The notes beneath the pieces are model-generated. The model worked only from the letters and a program-made list of their open reading frames with translations, searched no databases and had not been told where the DNA came from. Source: Flavobacterium lipolyticum (GTDB lineage Bacteria > Bacteroidota > Bacteroidia > Flavobacteriales > Flavobacteriaceae). Taken from it: a stretch of DNA of 64,000 nt. This document shows, in pieces, positions 9,564-16,812 of this stretch (position 1 is its first letter; every line of letters begins with the position of its first letter). The stretch lies in NCBI RefSeq assembly GCF_020905335.1, contig NZ_JAJJMN010000002.1:1178001-1242000 (forward strand), given 5' to 3'. The position numbers were made by a program, and so were the translations under genes.

Positions 9564-9719
9564 TTAACTTCTTTCAAACCAATTTTCAATTTGAATTCCA
9601 TCCAACATCTTAAAATCCTTAACATTATCAGTTACAAGTGTTAATTGATTTTCAATTGCTGTCACCCCAATTAAAAGATCAAATTCGTAATTAATTGGTT
9701 TCCCAATTTTTCGGAGTCT
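9564..9719 (-). pseudogene. C-terminal remnant of a VapC-type PIN-domain toxin
   Basis: The readable part (RLRKIGKPINYEFDLLIG, then TLVTDNVKDF and IQIENWFERS) matches the last third of a PIN-domain ribonuclease, including the conserved Asp of DLLIG and the TxN-x-x-x-F block. The N-terminal two thirds, which carry the first catalytic Asp and the Glu, are missing. The frame continues upstream to 9779 but there it overlaps the antitoxin-like frame and is no longer toxin-like. The sequence jumps from antitoxin to late toxin near 9719, so one deletion appears to have joined the two genes. Non-functional as an RNase by inference. Confidence 0.7.
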
Positions 9720-9924
9720 GACTAGATTTAATATCAGAAACAATTTCCTCAGCAGATTTTTCAGATTTAAATGCTCCAAAAGATTTATAAAAATTACTTT
9801 CTTTAGATTTAGCTCCTTTTATAGACTTCGTCAATCTCTCGATTAACTCTATTTTATTAGAAAAGCTCAGTCCTTCAAATAAATTTGAGTAGGTCTCAAG
9901 TAAATTTTTATCCGTAACAGTCAT
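9691..9924 (-). pseudogene. VapB-type antitoxin, 3' end replaced by deletion
   Basis: 77 codons. The first about 68 residues (MTVTDKNLLETYSNLFEGLS, then KIELIERLTKSIKG, and EKSAEEIVSDIKSS) look like the small antitoxins that precede PIN toxins in Bacteroidota. The last residues (QTPKNWETN) are out of frame toxin sequence: the same DNA read in the other frame gives the toxin segment LRKIGKPIN. The protein may still be made and bind DNA, but its toxin-wrapping tail is gone. Family assignment is by pattern and context. Confidence 0.6.
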
Positions 9925-10010
9925 CTTTTTTCAAGTTTAATTATTTTATATAATAAACAAAGTTAAGCTTTTTACAACTACAACAATTTGCAATCTATTC
10001 TAAAAAAGTA

Positions 10011-10754
10011 TTACTTACCAGAAGGCTTTGCTGCATTGTATTCCTTAACCAGTTTTAGTGTATGCTTCAAAGAAGTCAAATCTTTCAAATCATCATGACC
10101 CGTAACAATGTATTTTGGGTTTTTAAACTTCGACTGTACTTTCAGAATAGATTTCTGCCATTCTTTAACATCTGCATCTCCAAGATAGCCCAAATCTTTT
10201 GCTTCCACACTTTTAACAAAACAACCTCCGTAAAGTATTTTTTGCTTATTGAACCAAACCACAATATTATCTGACGCGTGTCCTTTTCCCGGGTAATACA
10301 CTTCAAAAGTATATTTACCCACTGTAAACAAGGTGTCATCCGGAATAACAAACTCAGCTCTTGCTTCCTTATTTTTCTCCAGAATCTGATCTGTTGCTTT
10401 TATCGTATAGGTTTTAATTCCTTTTTTACGGTAGAAATCCAAACCACCCGCCCTGTCTTCATGGGAGTGCGTGGCAAAGTGCATCACAACTTCTTTATGA
10501 TGTCTTGCTTTAATACTGTCCAGCAAAGGCTGAAATTGTGTTTTGTCCCAAGGCGCGTCAAACAGGACAACTCCTTTATCTGTAACCAAATACATGGCAT
10601 TGGCCGAAATCAGCGTACCTTTATAATCGTGAAACGTCTTATAAACATAAAAGTCACCCGTAAGATGACTTATTTGTAATGGCGAATTCTTAGATTGTGC
10701 AAAACTATGGGATAGCTGTACCAGAAATAAAGCTATCAATGCTAATTTTCGCAT
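10011..10754 (-). CDS. bla: Subclass B1 metallo-beta-lactamase
   Basis: 247 residues with a signal peptide (about 1-19, ending HSFA-Q), so periplasmic. All zinc ligands of subclass B1 are visible: His-x-His-x-Asp in THSHEDRAGG (about residue 95-99), the third His in GKGHASDN (about 159), Cys in YGGCFVKS (about 176) and His in VTGHDD (about 218). Such enzymes hydrolyse penicillins and usually carbapenems with two zinc ions. Length and sequence resemble the resident chromosomal enzymes of flavobacteria (JOHN-1, IND, EBR types). It is the last of three closely packed minus-strand genes (19 nt behind the DUF2147 gene), with no sign of recent transfer. Activity spectrum cannot be read from sequence. 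Confidence 0.93.
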   Translation of the reverse strand: MRKLALIALFLVQLSHSFAQSKNSPLQISHLTGDFYVYKTFHDYKGTLISANAMYLVTDKGVVLFDAPWDKTQFQPLLDSIKARHHKEVVMHFATHSHEDRAGGLDFYRKKGIKTYTIKATDQILEKNKEARAEFVIPDDTLFTVGKYTFEVYYPGKGHASDNIVVWFNKQKILYGGCFVKSVEAKDLGYLGDADVKEWQKSILKVQSKFKNPKYIVTGHDDLKDLTSLKHTLKLVKEYNAAKPSGK

Positions 10755-10773
10755 TTTATTATTTTTTATAAAA

Positions 10774-11205
10774 TTAATTCTTCACTCTGCTCCAGTATTG
10801 TGTTCTTCCCATGATAGAAATACCAACATAACCACGAAGTTTTAGTTTATCTGCTGATTCTAATGCAATATAACATTTGTATTTTTTTCCGCTTGTTGGA
10901 TCTAAAATAGTTCCTCCACTGTATTCAGAACCGTCTTTTTTAAGTCCGTTGATGATCACCATACCCAAAATTGGTTTGTTTTTATCTGCTCCGTCACATT
11001 TAGTACATAAGTCCTTTTTGTGGTTTTCGCGAAGTATTTCTACAATTTTGCCATACACTTTACCGGATTTTTCATAAATCTCTACAATCGATTTAGCTTC
11101 ACCGGTTTCATCATCAACTGTTTTCCATTTTCCAATTACACCCTGGCCCTGAATCGTGCCTAATGTTAGAAAAAAAACACCAATCGTTAACATCCAATTT
11201 TTCAT
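10774..11205 (-). CDS. DUF2147 exported protein
   Basis: 143 residues with a signal peptide (MKNWMLTIGVFFLTLGTIQG-Q). The mature part is a compact beta-rich DUF2147 domain with its hallmark GKWKTVDDETGEAKSIVEIY start. A Cys pair (LCTKCDG) and a final GRTQYWSRV follow. The role of DUF2147 is unknown; these proteins are predicted periplasmic or surface lipocalin-like. The start codon lies one base beyond the stop of the YihY gene, so the two are surely cotranscribed with the beta-lactamase gene behind. Confidence 0.9.
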   Translation of the reverse strand: MKNWMLTIGVFFLTLGTIQGQGVIGKWKTVDDETGEAKSIVEIYEKSGKVYGKIVEILRENHKKDLCTKCDGADKNKPILGMVIINGLKKDGSEYSGGTILDPTSGKKYKCYIALESADKLKLRGYVGISIMGRTQYWSRVKN

Positions 11206-11206
11206 C

Positions 11207-12130
11207 TTATTTATTTTTTTTTTGTTTTAATTTTCTGATAGTGGCATTCAATTCAAATCCCAAAAGCAGAATCATACAGTTTATCCAAATATAAAACATT
11301 AGAATTAATAATGTACCTATCGAACCATAAAGTTCGTTATATTTTGAGAATTTTATAACCCAAATCCCAAAAAAGAATGAGGATATCACAATTAAAATAG
11401 TTGTAAAAACAGACCCAATACTTATAAAAGGCACTTTGTTATATTGCCTCGTACCATAACGCAATAATAGTGAAGAGGTTATCAGAATCATTAAAACAAC
11501 GAATAAATATCGCCCCAAAATAATCAACGGAATGCGATCGCTTAACACATCCTGAATGATTGTTTTTTGAATGAATACCTCAAAAACAACAATTGTTGCT
11601 ACTGTTACAAACAATATAATCGTCATGATGAGTGAAATTGCCAGCGCCACCAGATACTGATTCAGAAAACCGCGTTTATCAAAGACATGTTTCGAGGATT
11701 CGAAACCGCTCAGAATACCGTTAATACCATTTGCCATTAAAAATATCGAAAGCAAAAATCCCGACGACAATAAACCGGAGTGACTGTTGTTTAAAATATC
11801 ACTTATAATCTTACTGATCGCCTCATAGGTATTCGGAGGAACTCCCTGTTGCACAAACTGCAAAAAGTCCTGCTGAAATCCTTCAATAGGAATAAAGGGA
11901 ATTAAGTTTAAAATAAATAATGCAAAAGGAAATAAAGCCATAAAGAAGCTGAACGAAACAGCACTCGCATGATACGAAAATGCTCCTTCAATAATACCGA
12001 TGGTATACATTTCAAGCAAATCATATAACGAAAAACCTTCAAGCCAGGGTAATTTTATTCTCTTGAAAAAACGAACTACAGATCGCACCACAGGAACTTT
12101 CTCAATCCGCTCTTCTATCTCTTTTGACAT
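11207..12130 (-). CDS. YihY/BrkB-family inner-membrane protein
   Basis: 307 residues with six predicted membrane helices. The family landmarks are visible: the first helix block with GAFSYHASAVSFSFFMALFPF, then the MANGINGILSGFESS segment and GIWVIKFSKYNELYGSIGT near the C-terminus. These integral membrane proteins were once called ribonuclease BN in error and their function is unresolved. The C-terminus is a Lys/Gln-rich tail written through a run of eleven T in the plus-strand text, a spot prone to slippage. First gene of a three-gene operon. Confidence 0.92.
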   Translation of the reverse strand: MSKEIEERIEKVPVVRSVVRFFKRIKLPWLEGFSLYDLLEMYTIGIIEGAFSYHASAVSFSFFMALFPFALFILNLIPFIPIEGFQQDFLQFVQQGVPPNTYEAISKIISDILNNSHSGLLSSGFLLSIFLMANGINGILSGFESSKHVFDKRGFLNQYLVALAISLIMTIILFVTVATIVVFEVFIQKTIIQDVLSDRIPLIILGRYLFVVLMILITSSLLLRYGTRQYNKVPFISIGSVFTTILIVISSFFFGIWVIKFSKYNELYGSIGTLLILMFYIWINCMILLLGFELNATIRKLKQKKNK

Positions 12131-12313
12131 ATTATTTTAGATTTTTAGATCTTTAGATATTAGATTGTTAGATTTTTGGATTCTTAGATAGTAGATTTCA
12201 GAATTGTAAAATACAAAATCTATATGAGCTAGGTTCTCCTTATAATTTTTACTCATAACTCATAACTCATAACTCACATCTTACATTTCACATCTCACAT
12301 CTCACATTTCATT
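12131..12313. repeat. Mosaic of 8-bp-like and 7-bp tandem repeats
   Basis: 12138-12190 is a loose array of TTAGAT/ATTTTTAG words of the same kind as the large array after tpiA. 12251-12313 is a strict 7-bp register: three ACTCATA, then ACTCACA, TCTTACA, TTTCACA, two TCTCACA, TTTCATT. The array ends on the nadC stop codon. The same CACATCTCACATTT words recur at 35527-35561. Confidence 0.85.
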
Positions 12314-13170
12314 TAAAAAGCCTTCAAACTTAAATCCATGTTATAAACAGAATGCGTTAGTGCTCCTGACGAAATGTAATCGACACCGCAGAGTCCGTAT
12401 TCACGAATTGTTTTTTCATTAATATTGCCTGAAGATTCCGTCTGGCATTTATTGCCTATTAATTGCACTGCTGTTTTAGTGTCTTCGTAATTAAAATTAT
12501 CGATTAGAATTCTGTGAACGCCTTCACTTAATAAAATTTCGCGAATCTCATCTAAATTTCTGGCCTCAACAATAATTTTTAAATCTAAATTATTCTCTTT
12601 TAAATACTCTTTGGTTTTCTTGATTGCCAATGTAATTCCTCCTGCAAAATCAATATGATTGTCTTTCAGCATAACCATATCATACAATGCAAAACGATGG
12701 TTTTCTCCTCCTCCAATCTTGACAGCCCATTTTTCGGCAACTCTGAAATTTGGAGTCGTTTTACGGGTATCTAATATTTTAGCTCCGGTTCCATCCAATA
12801 GCTGCACATACTGATCCGTTTTGGTCGCAATGGCCGACATACGCTGCATACTGTTCAAAACCACTCTCTCTGCTTTTAAAATAGACTGAGAACTTCCTGA
12901 AACTTCAAAAACTACATCACCATATTCTACATGAGTTCCGTCTTCTATAAAAACTTTCATTTTTAATTTCGGATCTACGTATTCAAAAATCATTTTCGCC
13001 AATGCAACACCGGCAATAATTCCCTGGTCTTTCACCAGTAATTTAGCCTGCCCATGTGCCGTGTCCGGAATACAAGCCAGTGAACTGTAATCTCCCGTAC
13101 CTACATCTTCCCGAATTGCATTGCTGATTAATAATTGTAATTCGCTTTGAAACTGTTCTTCGCTAATCAT
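12313..13170 (-). CDS. nadC: Nicotinate-nucleotide pyrophosphorylase (carboxylating)
   Basis: 285 residues, usual length. It condenses quinolinate with PRPP to nicotinate mononucleotide, releasing CO2 and PPi, in de novo NAD synthesis. Visible signatures are VLNSMQRMSAIATKT, the catalytic ILDTRKTTPNFR (about 129-140), KIGGGENHRFALYDMVMLKDNH with phosphate and substrate contacts, and a C-terminal barrel half ending GVDYISSGALTHS. nadA and nadB are not in the window. It is transcribed alone, with a repeat-filled gap before the YihY operon. Confidence 0.97.
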   Translation of the reverse strand: MISEEQFQSELQLLISNAIREDVGTGDYSSLACIPDTAHGQAKLLVKDQGIIAGVALAKMIFEYVDPKLKMKVFIEDGTHVEYGDVVFEVSGSSQSILKAERVVLNSMQRMSAIATKTDQYVQLLDGTGAKILDTRKTTPNFRVAEKWAVKIGGGENHRFALYDMVMLKDNHIDFAGGITLAIKKTKEYLKENNLDLKIIVEARNLDEIREILLSEGVHRILIDNFNYEDTKTAVQLIGNKCQTESSGNINEKTIREYGLCGVDYISSGALTHSVYNMDLSLKAF

Positions 13171-13336
13171 TTTCCTAAAATTTTTATATGATGCTAAAGT
13201 AGGACATATTTTGTGGATTTAAAAGCTTCGCTTTGATTTTAAAATTGAAAAATTAGCCGAAGATTGAGGAAAATAAAGATTAAACTCTTAACTAAACTTA
13301 ATCTTTTACCAGCTCCAATAATTAACAAACATTAAA

Positions 13337-13344
13337 TATCTTTG
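13337..13344 (+). promoter_or_regulatory. Minus-7 element (TATCTTTG)
   Basis: TATCTTTG matches TAnnTTTG and lies 20 nt before the ATG of the AlkC-like gene. No TTG at the ideal distance upstream, so the promoter may be weak. Confidence 0.5.
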
Positions 13345-13364
13345 AGGTTCATTCAAACAAAATC

Positions 13365-14465
13365 ATGGGATTAATTAAAGACATTTACTCCGTTTCTTTC
13401 TACGAACAATTTGGTCAGGCTGTTACTGAAGTACACCCAACATTTGACAAACAAAAATTCATTGCAGCCATTTACGAAGGCGATTTTAGCCAAAAAGAAT
13501 GGAAAGACCGCATGAAACACACCACGGTTGTTTTACATCAATTTATGCCTGAAAATTTCCCGGAAGCTGTCTCTTTACTGGACAAGATCATTGAAAACTT
13601 AAAGAAAAACAGTTTTACCGATAGCAATCTGGCATTTATATTTTTTGCCGATTATATTGAAATGTACGGCTTGGATGATTTTAAAACTTCAGCGAAAGCC
13701 TTTGTTTCTATCACGCAATTTATAAGCTGCGAATTTGCTGTTCGTCCTTTTATTCTAAAATACAAAGAACAGATGATTGATGAAATAACCAAATGGTCTC
13801 TGCATGAAAATCATCATGTTCGCAGATTGGCCAGTGAAGGTAGCCGACCAAGATTACCCTGGGCAATGGCGATTCCGTACTTAAAAAAAGACCCTGACTC
13901 TATTCTGCCAATTTTAGAGAATTTAAAAAACGATCCTTCGGAATATGTGCGTCGAAGTGTCGCCAATAACCTGAACGATATCGTAAAAGACAATCCGCAA
14001 ATCGTCTTGGAAATTGCCCGTAAATGGCAAGGTCATAGCAAAGAAACAGATGGAATCATCAAACACGGCTGTCGTACTTTATTAAAACAGGGACATCCTG
14101 AAATTCTGAATCATTATGGTCTGAACAATGCTAATATTGAACTTTCTTCTTTTGAAATCAAGACACCAATTGTAAAAATTGGAGACTATCTGCAGTTTCA
14201 ATTTCATCTGAACAATAAAAATAATGAGCCGAAAACGATTCGTTTAGAATATGCTGTTCATTATAAAAAAGCGAAAGGGCATCTGGCAAAAAAAGTCTTT
14301 AAAATTAGTGAGAAGATCTATCTCCCAAATGAAACCATTAAAGTAGAGCGAAATCAGTCATTTAAAATCATTACAACACGTGTTTTTCATACCGGAAAAC
14401 ATCAGTTGTCTATTATCATTAATGGTACTGAGAGTGAAGCATTGGAGTTTGAATTGATTGAATGA
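13365..14465 (+). CDS. AlkC-like DNA alkylation repair protein (HEAT-like repeats)
   Basis: 366 residues, all-helical N-terminal two thirds made of HEAT-like repeats. It has the characteristic HVRRLASEGSRPRLPWA segment (about 152-168), followed by DPSEYVRRSVANNLNDI and IKHGCRTLLKQGHPEIL. This pattern belongs to the AlkC branch of HEAT-repeat DNA glycosylases, which remove 3-methyladenine-type lesions. The C-terminal about 110 residues are a beta-rich Ig-like domain (IVKIGDYLQFQFHLNN, then HQLSIIINGTE), as in longer AlkC forms. No signal peptide. Single gene with its own -7 element. Confidence 0.88.
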   Translation: MGLIKDIYSVSFYEQFGQAVTEVHPTFDKQKFIAAIYEGDFSQKEWKDRMKHTTVVLHQFMPENFPEAVSLLDKIIENLKKNSFTDSNLAFIFFADYIEMYGLDDFKTSAKAFVSITQFISCEFAVRPFILKYKEQMIDEITKWSLHENHHVRRLASEGSRPRLPWAMAIPYLKKDPDSILPILENLKNDPSEYVRRSVANNLNDIVKDNPQIVLEIARKWQGHSKETDGIIKHGCRTLLKQGHPEILNHYGLNNANIELSSFEIKTPIVKIGDYLQFQFHLNNKNNEPKTIRLEYAVHYKKAKGHLAKKVFKISEKIYLPNETIKVERNQSFKIITTRVFHTGKHQLSIIINGTESEALEFELIE

Positions 14466-14830
14466 TTAAAACAAGAACGCGAATTACACCAATTAACACA
14501 AATTGATCGAGTAAATTTTTAAGCACATAGAAACATAGTTTTTGATTGTACCAATTAAAGTCATTTTAAATAAGACTCATCATTTTGTGAAAAAATCTTG
14601 ATTTTCCTGAATCTTCCTCCGCATCCTATTTAGGGTTCTATGTTTCTATGAGTTCAATCATAACACAAAATTAGTTCGTGAAAATTGGTGTTCTTTTTCA
14701 ATTCAAATCAAATCTTTTTAATTCTATTCCTTACTTTTATAAAGAATACCAAAAACAAACTTTCTTAATCTAAATTAAGTTACAGATTGTGACTACAGCT
14801 GTAATTTTGCTTTCAACTAAAACAAAGAAC
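14466..14830. repeat. Intergenic element with nested inverted repeats
   Basis: No gene. An outer inverted pair ACACCAATT/AATTGGTGT (14486-14494 with 14683-14691) encloses an inner 13-bp perfect pair CATAGAAACATAG/CTATGTTTCTATG (14526-14538 with 14638-14650). The about 210-bp element looks like a dispersed palindromic intergenic repeat. No terminator-like T run follows. The start of the pirin gene lies 139 nt further on. Confidence 0.6.
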
Positions 14831-15712
14831 ATGTCAAATATCAGTTTAATCATCGAAGAACGCGCTGCCAATATTGGTAATTTTATGGTAGGTCGTCTAT
14901 TGCCTTTCCGTGAAAAAAGAGCCGTTGGTCCTTTTGTATTTATCGACCATATGGGTCCCGCACATTTAAATCAGTATCAAAATATGGATGTTCCTCCACA
15001 TCCGCATATCGGACTTTCTACTTTGACTTTTTTATTTGAAGGCAGCATTATGCATCGCGACAGTCTGGGTACCGAACTGCAAATAAAACCCGGTGCCGTA
15101 AACTGGATGACAGCCGGAAAAGGGATCGTACATTCAGAGCGAACTCCTGAATATTTAAGACATTCTGACAAGATGCTTCACGGTCTTCAAATTTGGGTGG
15201 CATTACCTAAAGAACTGGAAGAAATGGATCCGGACTTTACACATGTAGAAGCCAGTGATATTCCGAGCTGGGAAGAAGATGGCGTTTCGTATAAATTAAT
15301 CGCGGGAGAAGCATTTGGTAAAAAATCACCTGTTCCTGTGTATAGTCCGCTTTATTTTATTGAAATCAAAAGCACCGAAGCCCGAAAAATCAACATTGGA
15401 AAGGATCTTTTTGGCGAAAGCGGTTTATACATTTTGGAAGGAAGTATTAAAAGCGGTGAACACATTTACGATCCGAAACAAATTCTGATTACCAATGACA
15501 GTACTTTATGCGAGTTCGAAATAGCCGAAAACACAACGGTTTATATTTTTGGGGGACAGCCCTTTCCGGAAGAACATTTTATCTTTTGGAATTTTGTTTC
15601 CTCTGATAAAAACCGAATAGAAAAAGCTAAAAAAGACTGGACAGAACAGACTTTCCCTAAGGTTCCGGGTGAAACTGAATTTGTTCCTTTACCTGATCCT
15701 AAAATGAGATAA
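14831..15712 (+). CDS. Pirin-family bicupin protein
   Basis: 293 residues, two cupin domains. The N-terminal cupin has the metal-binding set His-x-His...His...Glu in PPHPHIGLSTLTFLFEG, MHRDSLG and GIVHSERTPE; the C-terminal cupin (GLYILEGSIKSGEH) lacks a full ligand set, as usual. Pirins bind iron and several show quercetinase-like dioxygenase activity or act as redox-sensing cofactors; the role here is open. The open frame begins with a GTG at 14789, but the ATG at 14831 (MSNISLIIEERAANIG) gives the family N-terminus. Followed after 3 nt by the OsmC gene, so probably cotranscribed. Confidence 0.93.
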   Translation: MSNISLIIEERAANIGNFMVGRLLPFREKRAVGPFVFIDHMGPAHLNQYQNMDVPPHPHIGLSTLTFLFEGSIMHRDSLGTELQIKPGAVNWMTAGKGIVHSERTPEYLRHSDKMLHGLQIWVALPKELEEMDPDFTHVEASDIPSWEEDGVSYKLIAGEAFGKKSPVPVYSPLYFIEIKSTEARKINIGKDLFGESGLYILEGSIKSGEHIYDPKQILITNDSTLCEFEIAENTTVYIFGGQPFPEEHFIFWNFVSSDKNRIEKAKKDWTEQTFPKVPGETEFVPLPDPKMR

Positions 15713-15715
15713 CTT

Positions 15716-16111
15716 ATGAATACACTATCAGCACATATCGATACCCGTTTGTATCGCACGGAGATCACATCTGCCAGCGGAAATATTGTAATTGCAGATG
15801 AGCCACAAGAAATGGGGGGCAAAAACTTAGGATTTAGTCCGTCAGAACTGTTGGCCTCTTCTCTGGCCTCCTGTACTTTGATCACACTTCGCATGTATAT
15901 CAATCGCAAACAATGGGAGGTTACCGAAATCAATATCAAAGTTGACTTTGAAAGAGATCTCGACCAAAAAATCTCCTTGTTTACAAGAAAAATAGAAATT
16001 ATCGGCGAGGTCGACGACAAGCAAAGACAACGTCTTGAAGCCATTGCTAACAGCTGTCCGATACATAAAACATTAACAAATTCAATCGAAATAAAAACCA
16101 CACTAATATAA
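15716..16111 (+). CDS. OsmC-family peroxide-reducing protein
   Basis: 131 residues, small alpha/beta OsmC/Ohr fold. The two redox cysteines are visible in LASCTLITLRMY (about residue 52) and SCPIHKTL (about 116), the pair that reduces organic hydroperoxides. GGKNLGFSPSELLASSLASC is the family start of the central helix. It lies between the pirin and GNAT genes with gaps of 3 and 6 nt, forming a probable three-gene oxidative-stress operon. Whether it prefers organic peroxides (Ohr) or another substrate cannot be read. Confidence 0.92.
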   Translation: MNTLSAHIDTRLYRTEITSASGNIVIADEPQEMGGKNLGFSPSELLASSLASCTLITLRMYINRKQWEVTEINIKVDFERDLDQKISLFTRKIEIIGEVDDKQRQRLEAIANSCPIHKTLTNSIEIKTTLI

Positions 16112-16117
16112 CACATC

Positions 16118-16402
16118 ATGGAAATTCAACAAATAAACGATACAAGAAGAGGCTATTTTGAAGCTGTAGAAGACGGAAAACAAGCCGGAAAAATGACTTA
16201 TACCTGGGCTGGTGATTCAAAATTCATCATCGACCATACCGAAGTAAATGAGGAATTTAACGGAAGAGGCGTCGGTAAAAAACTGGTCATGGCCGCTGTA
16301 GAATATGCCCGAACTAATAACCTGAAAATTATCCCGCTTTGTCCTTTTGCAAAAAGCGTTTTTGATAAGGTCGAGGAAATTCACGACGTACTTTTTTCTT
16401 AA
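16118..16402 (+). CDS. Small GNAT-type N-acetyltransferase (YjdJ-like)
   Basis: 94 residues, the mini-GNAT family known from E. coli YjdJ and human NAT-like GTLF3B proteins. The acetyl-CoA loop is reduced to FNGRGVGKKLVMAAVEYAR (about 47-65), preceded by IIDHTEVNEEF and followed by IPLCPFAKSVFDK with the conserved Cys-Pro-Phe. Substrate unknown. Third gene of the pirin-OsmC-GNAT run. Confidence 0.9.
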   Translation: MEIQQINDTRRGYFEAVEDGKQAGKMTYTWAGDSKFIIDHTEVNEEFNGRGVGKKLVMAAVEYARTNNLKIIPLCPFAKSVFDKVEEIHDVLFS

Positions 16403-16812
16403 AGAGGCTGAGGGACTGAGGTTCTAAGTTTTTTTTTGAACCGCAAGACTCGCAAAGAATTACGCAAAGTTCGCAAAGTTGTTTAGGTAAAGCGTTGCGA
16501 ACTTTGCGTTTATATAAAATTTAGCACATAACAAAACCTTGCGCTCTTGGCGGTAAAAATTATTCCCAAAATCTGCTCCAGCAGAGCGTAACCTAAATCT
16601 TTTAAGAAGTTTTTTTCGAACCGCAAGGCTCGCAAAGAATTACGCAAAGTTCGCAAAGTTTTTTTAGGTAAAGCGTTGTGAACTTTGCGTTTATATAAAA
16701 TTTAGCACATCACAAAACCTTGCGCTCTTGGCGGTAAAAAAACAACACAACGAAATCAATTTTTAAATCTCGGCAGAAACTCGTATATTTGCATGTAATT
16801 TAAACTTAGAGT
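16403..16812. repeat. Two tandem copies of a 123-bp palindromic intergenic repeat
   Basis: Copies at 16438-16560 and 16618-16740, 180 bp apart, about 95 percent alike by eye. Each has ends in inverted orientation (CCGCAAG...CTCGCAAAG against CTTGCGCTCTTGGCGG). Each also contains a 15-bp stem (ACGCAAAGTTCGCAA with TTGCGAACTTTGCGT). In copy 2 one C-to-T change turns a G-C pair into a G-U pair on the plus-strand RNA, so the stem survives. No ORF, so not an insertion sequence. Confidence 0.85.
16784..16791 (+). promoter_or_regulatory. Minus-7 element (TATATTTG)
   Basis: TATATTTG, 21 nt before the adenosine deaminase ATG, fits TAnnTTTG. No clear TTG partner. Confidence 0.45.

Noticed and set aside
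10278..10679. 133-residue plus-strand frame opposite the beta-lactamase
   Set aside because: Shadow frame without domain or promoter. The minus strand has all zinc ligands.
16438..16740. Insertion sequence or transposon
   Set aside because: No open reading frame within or between the two copies and no target-site duplication visible; treated as dispersed repeats.
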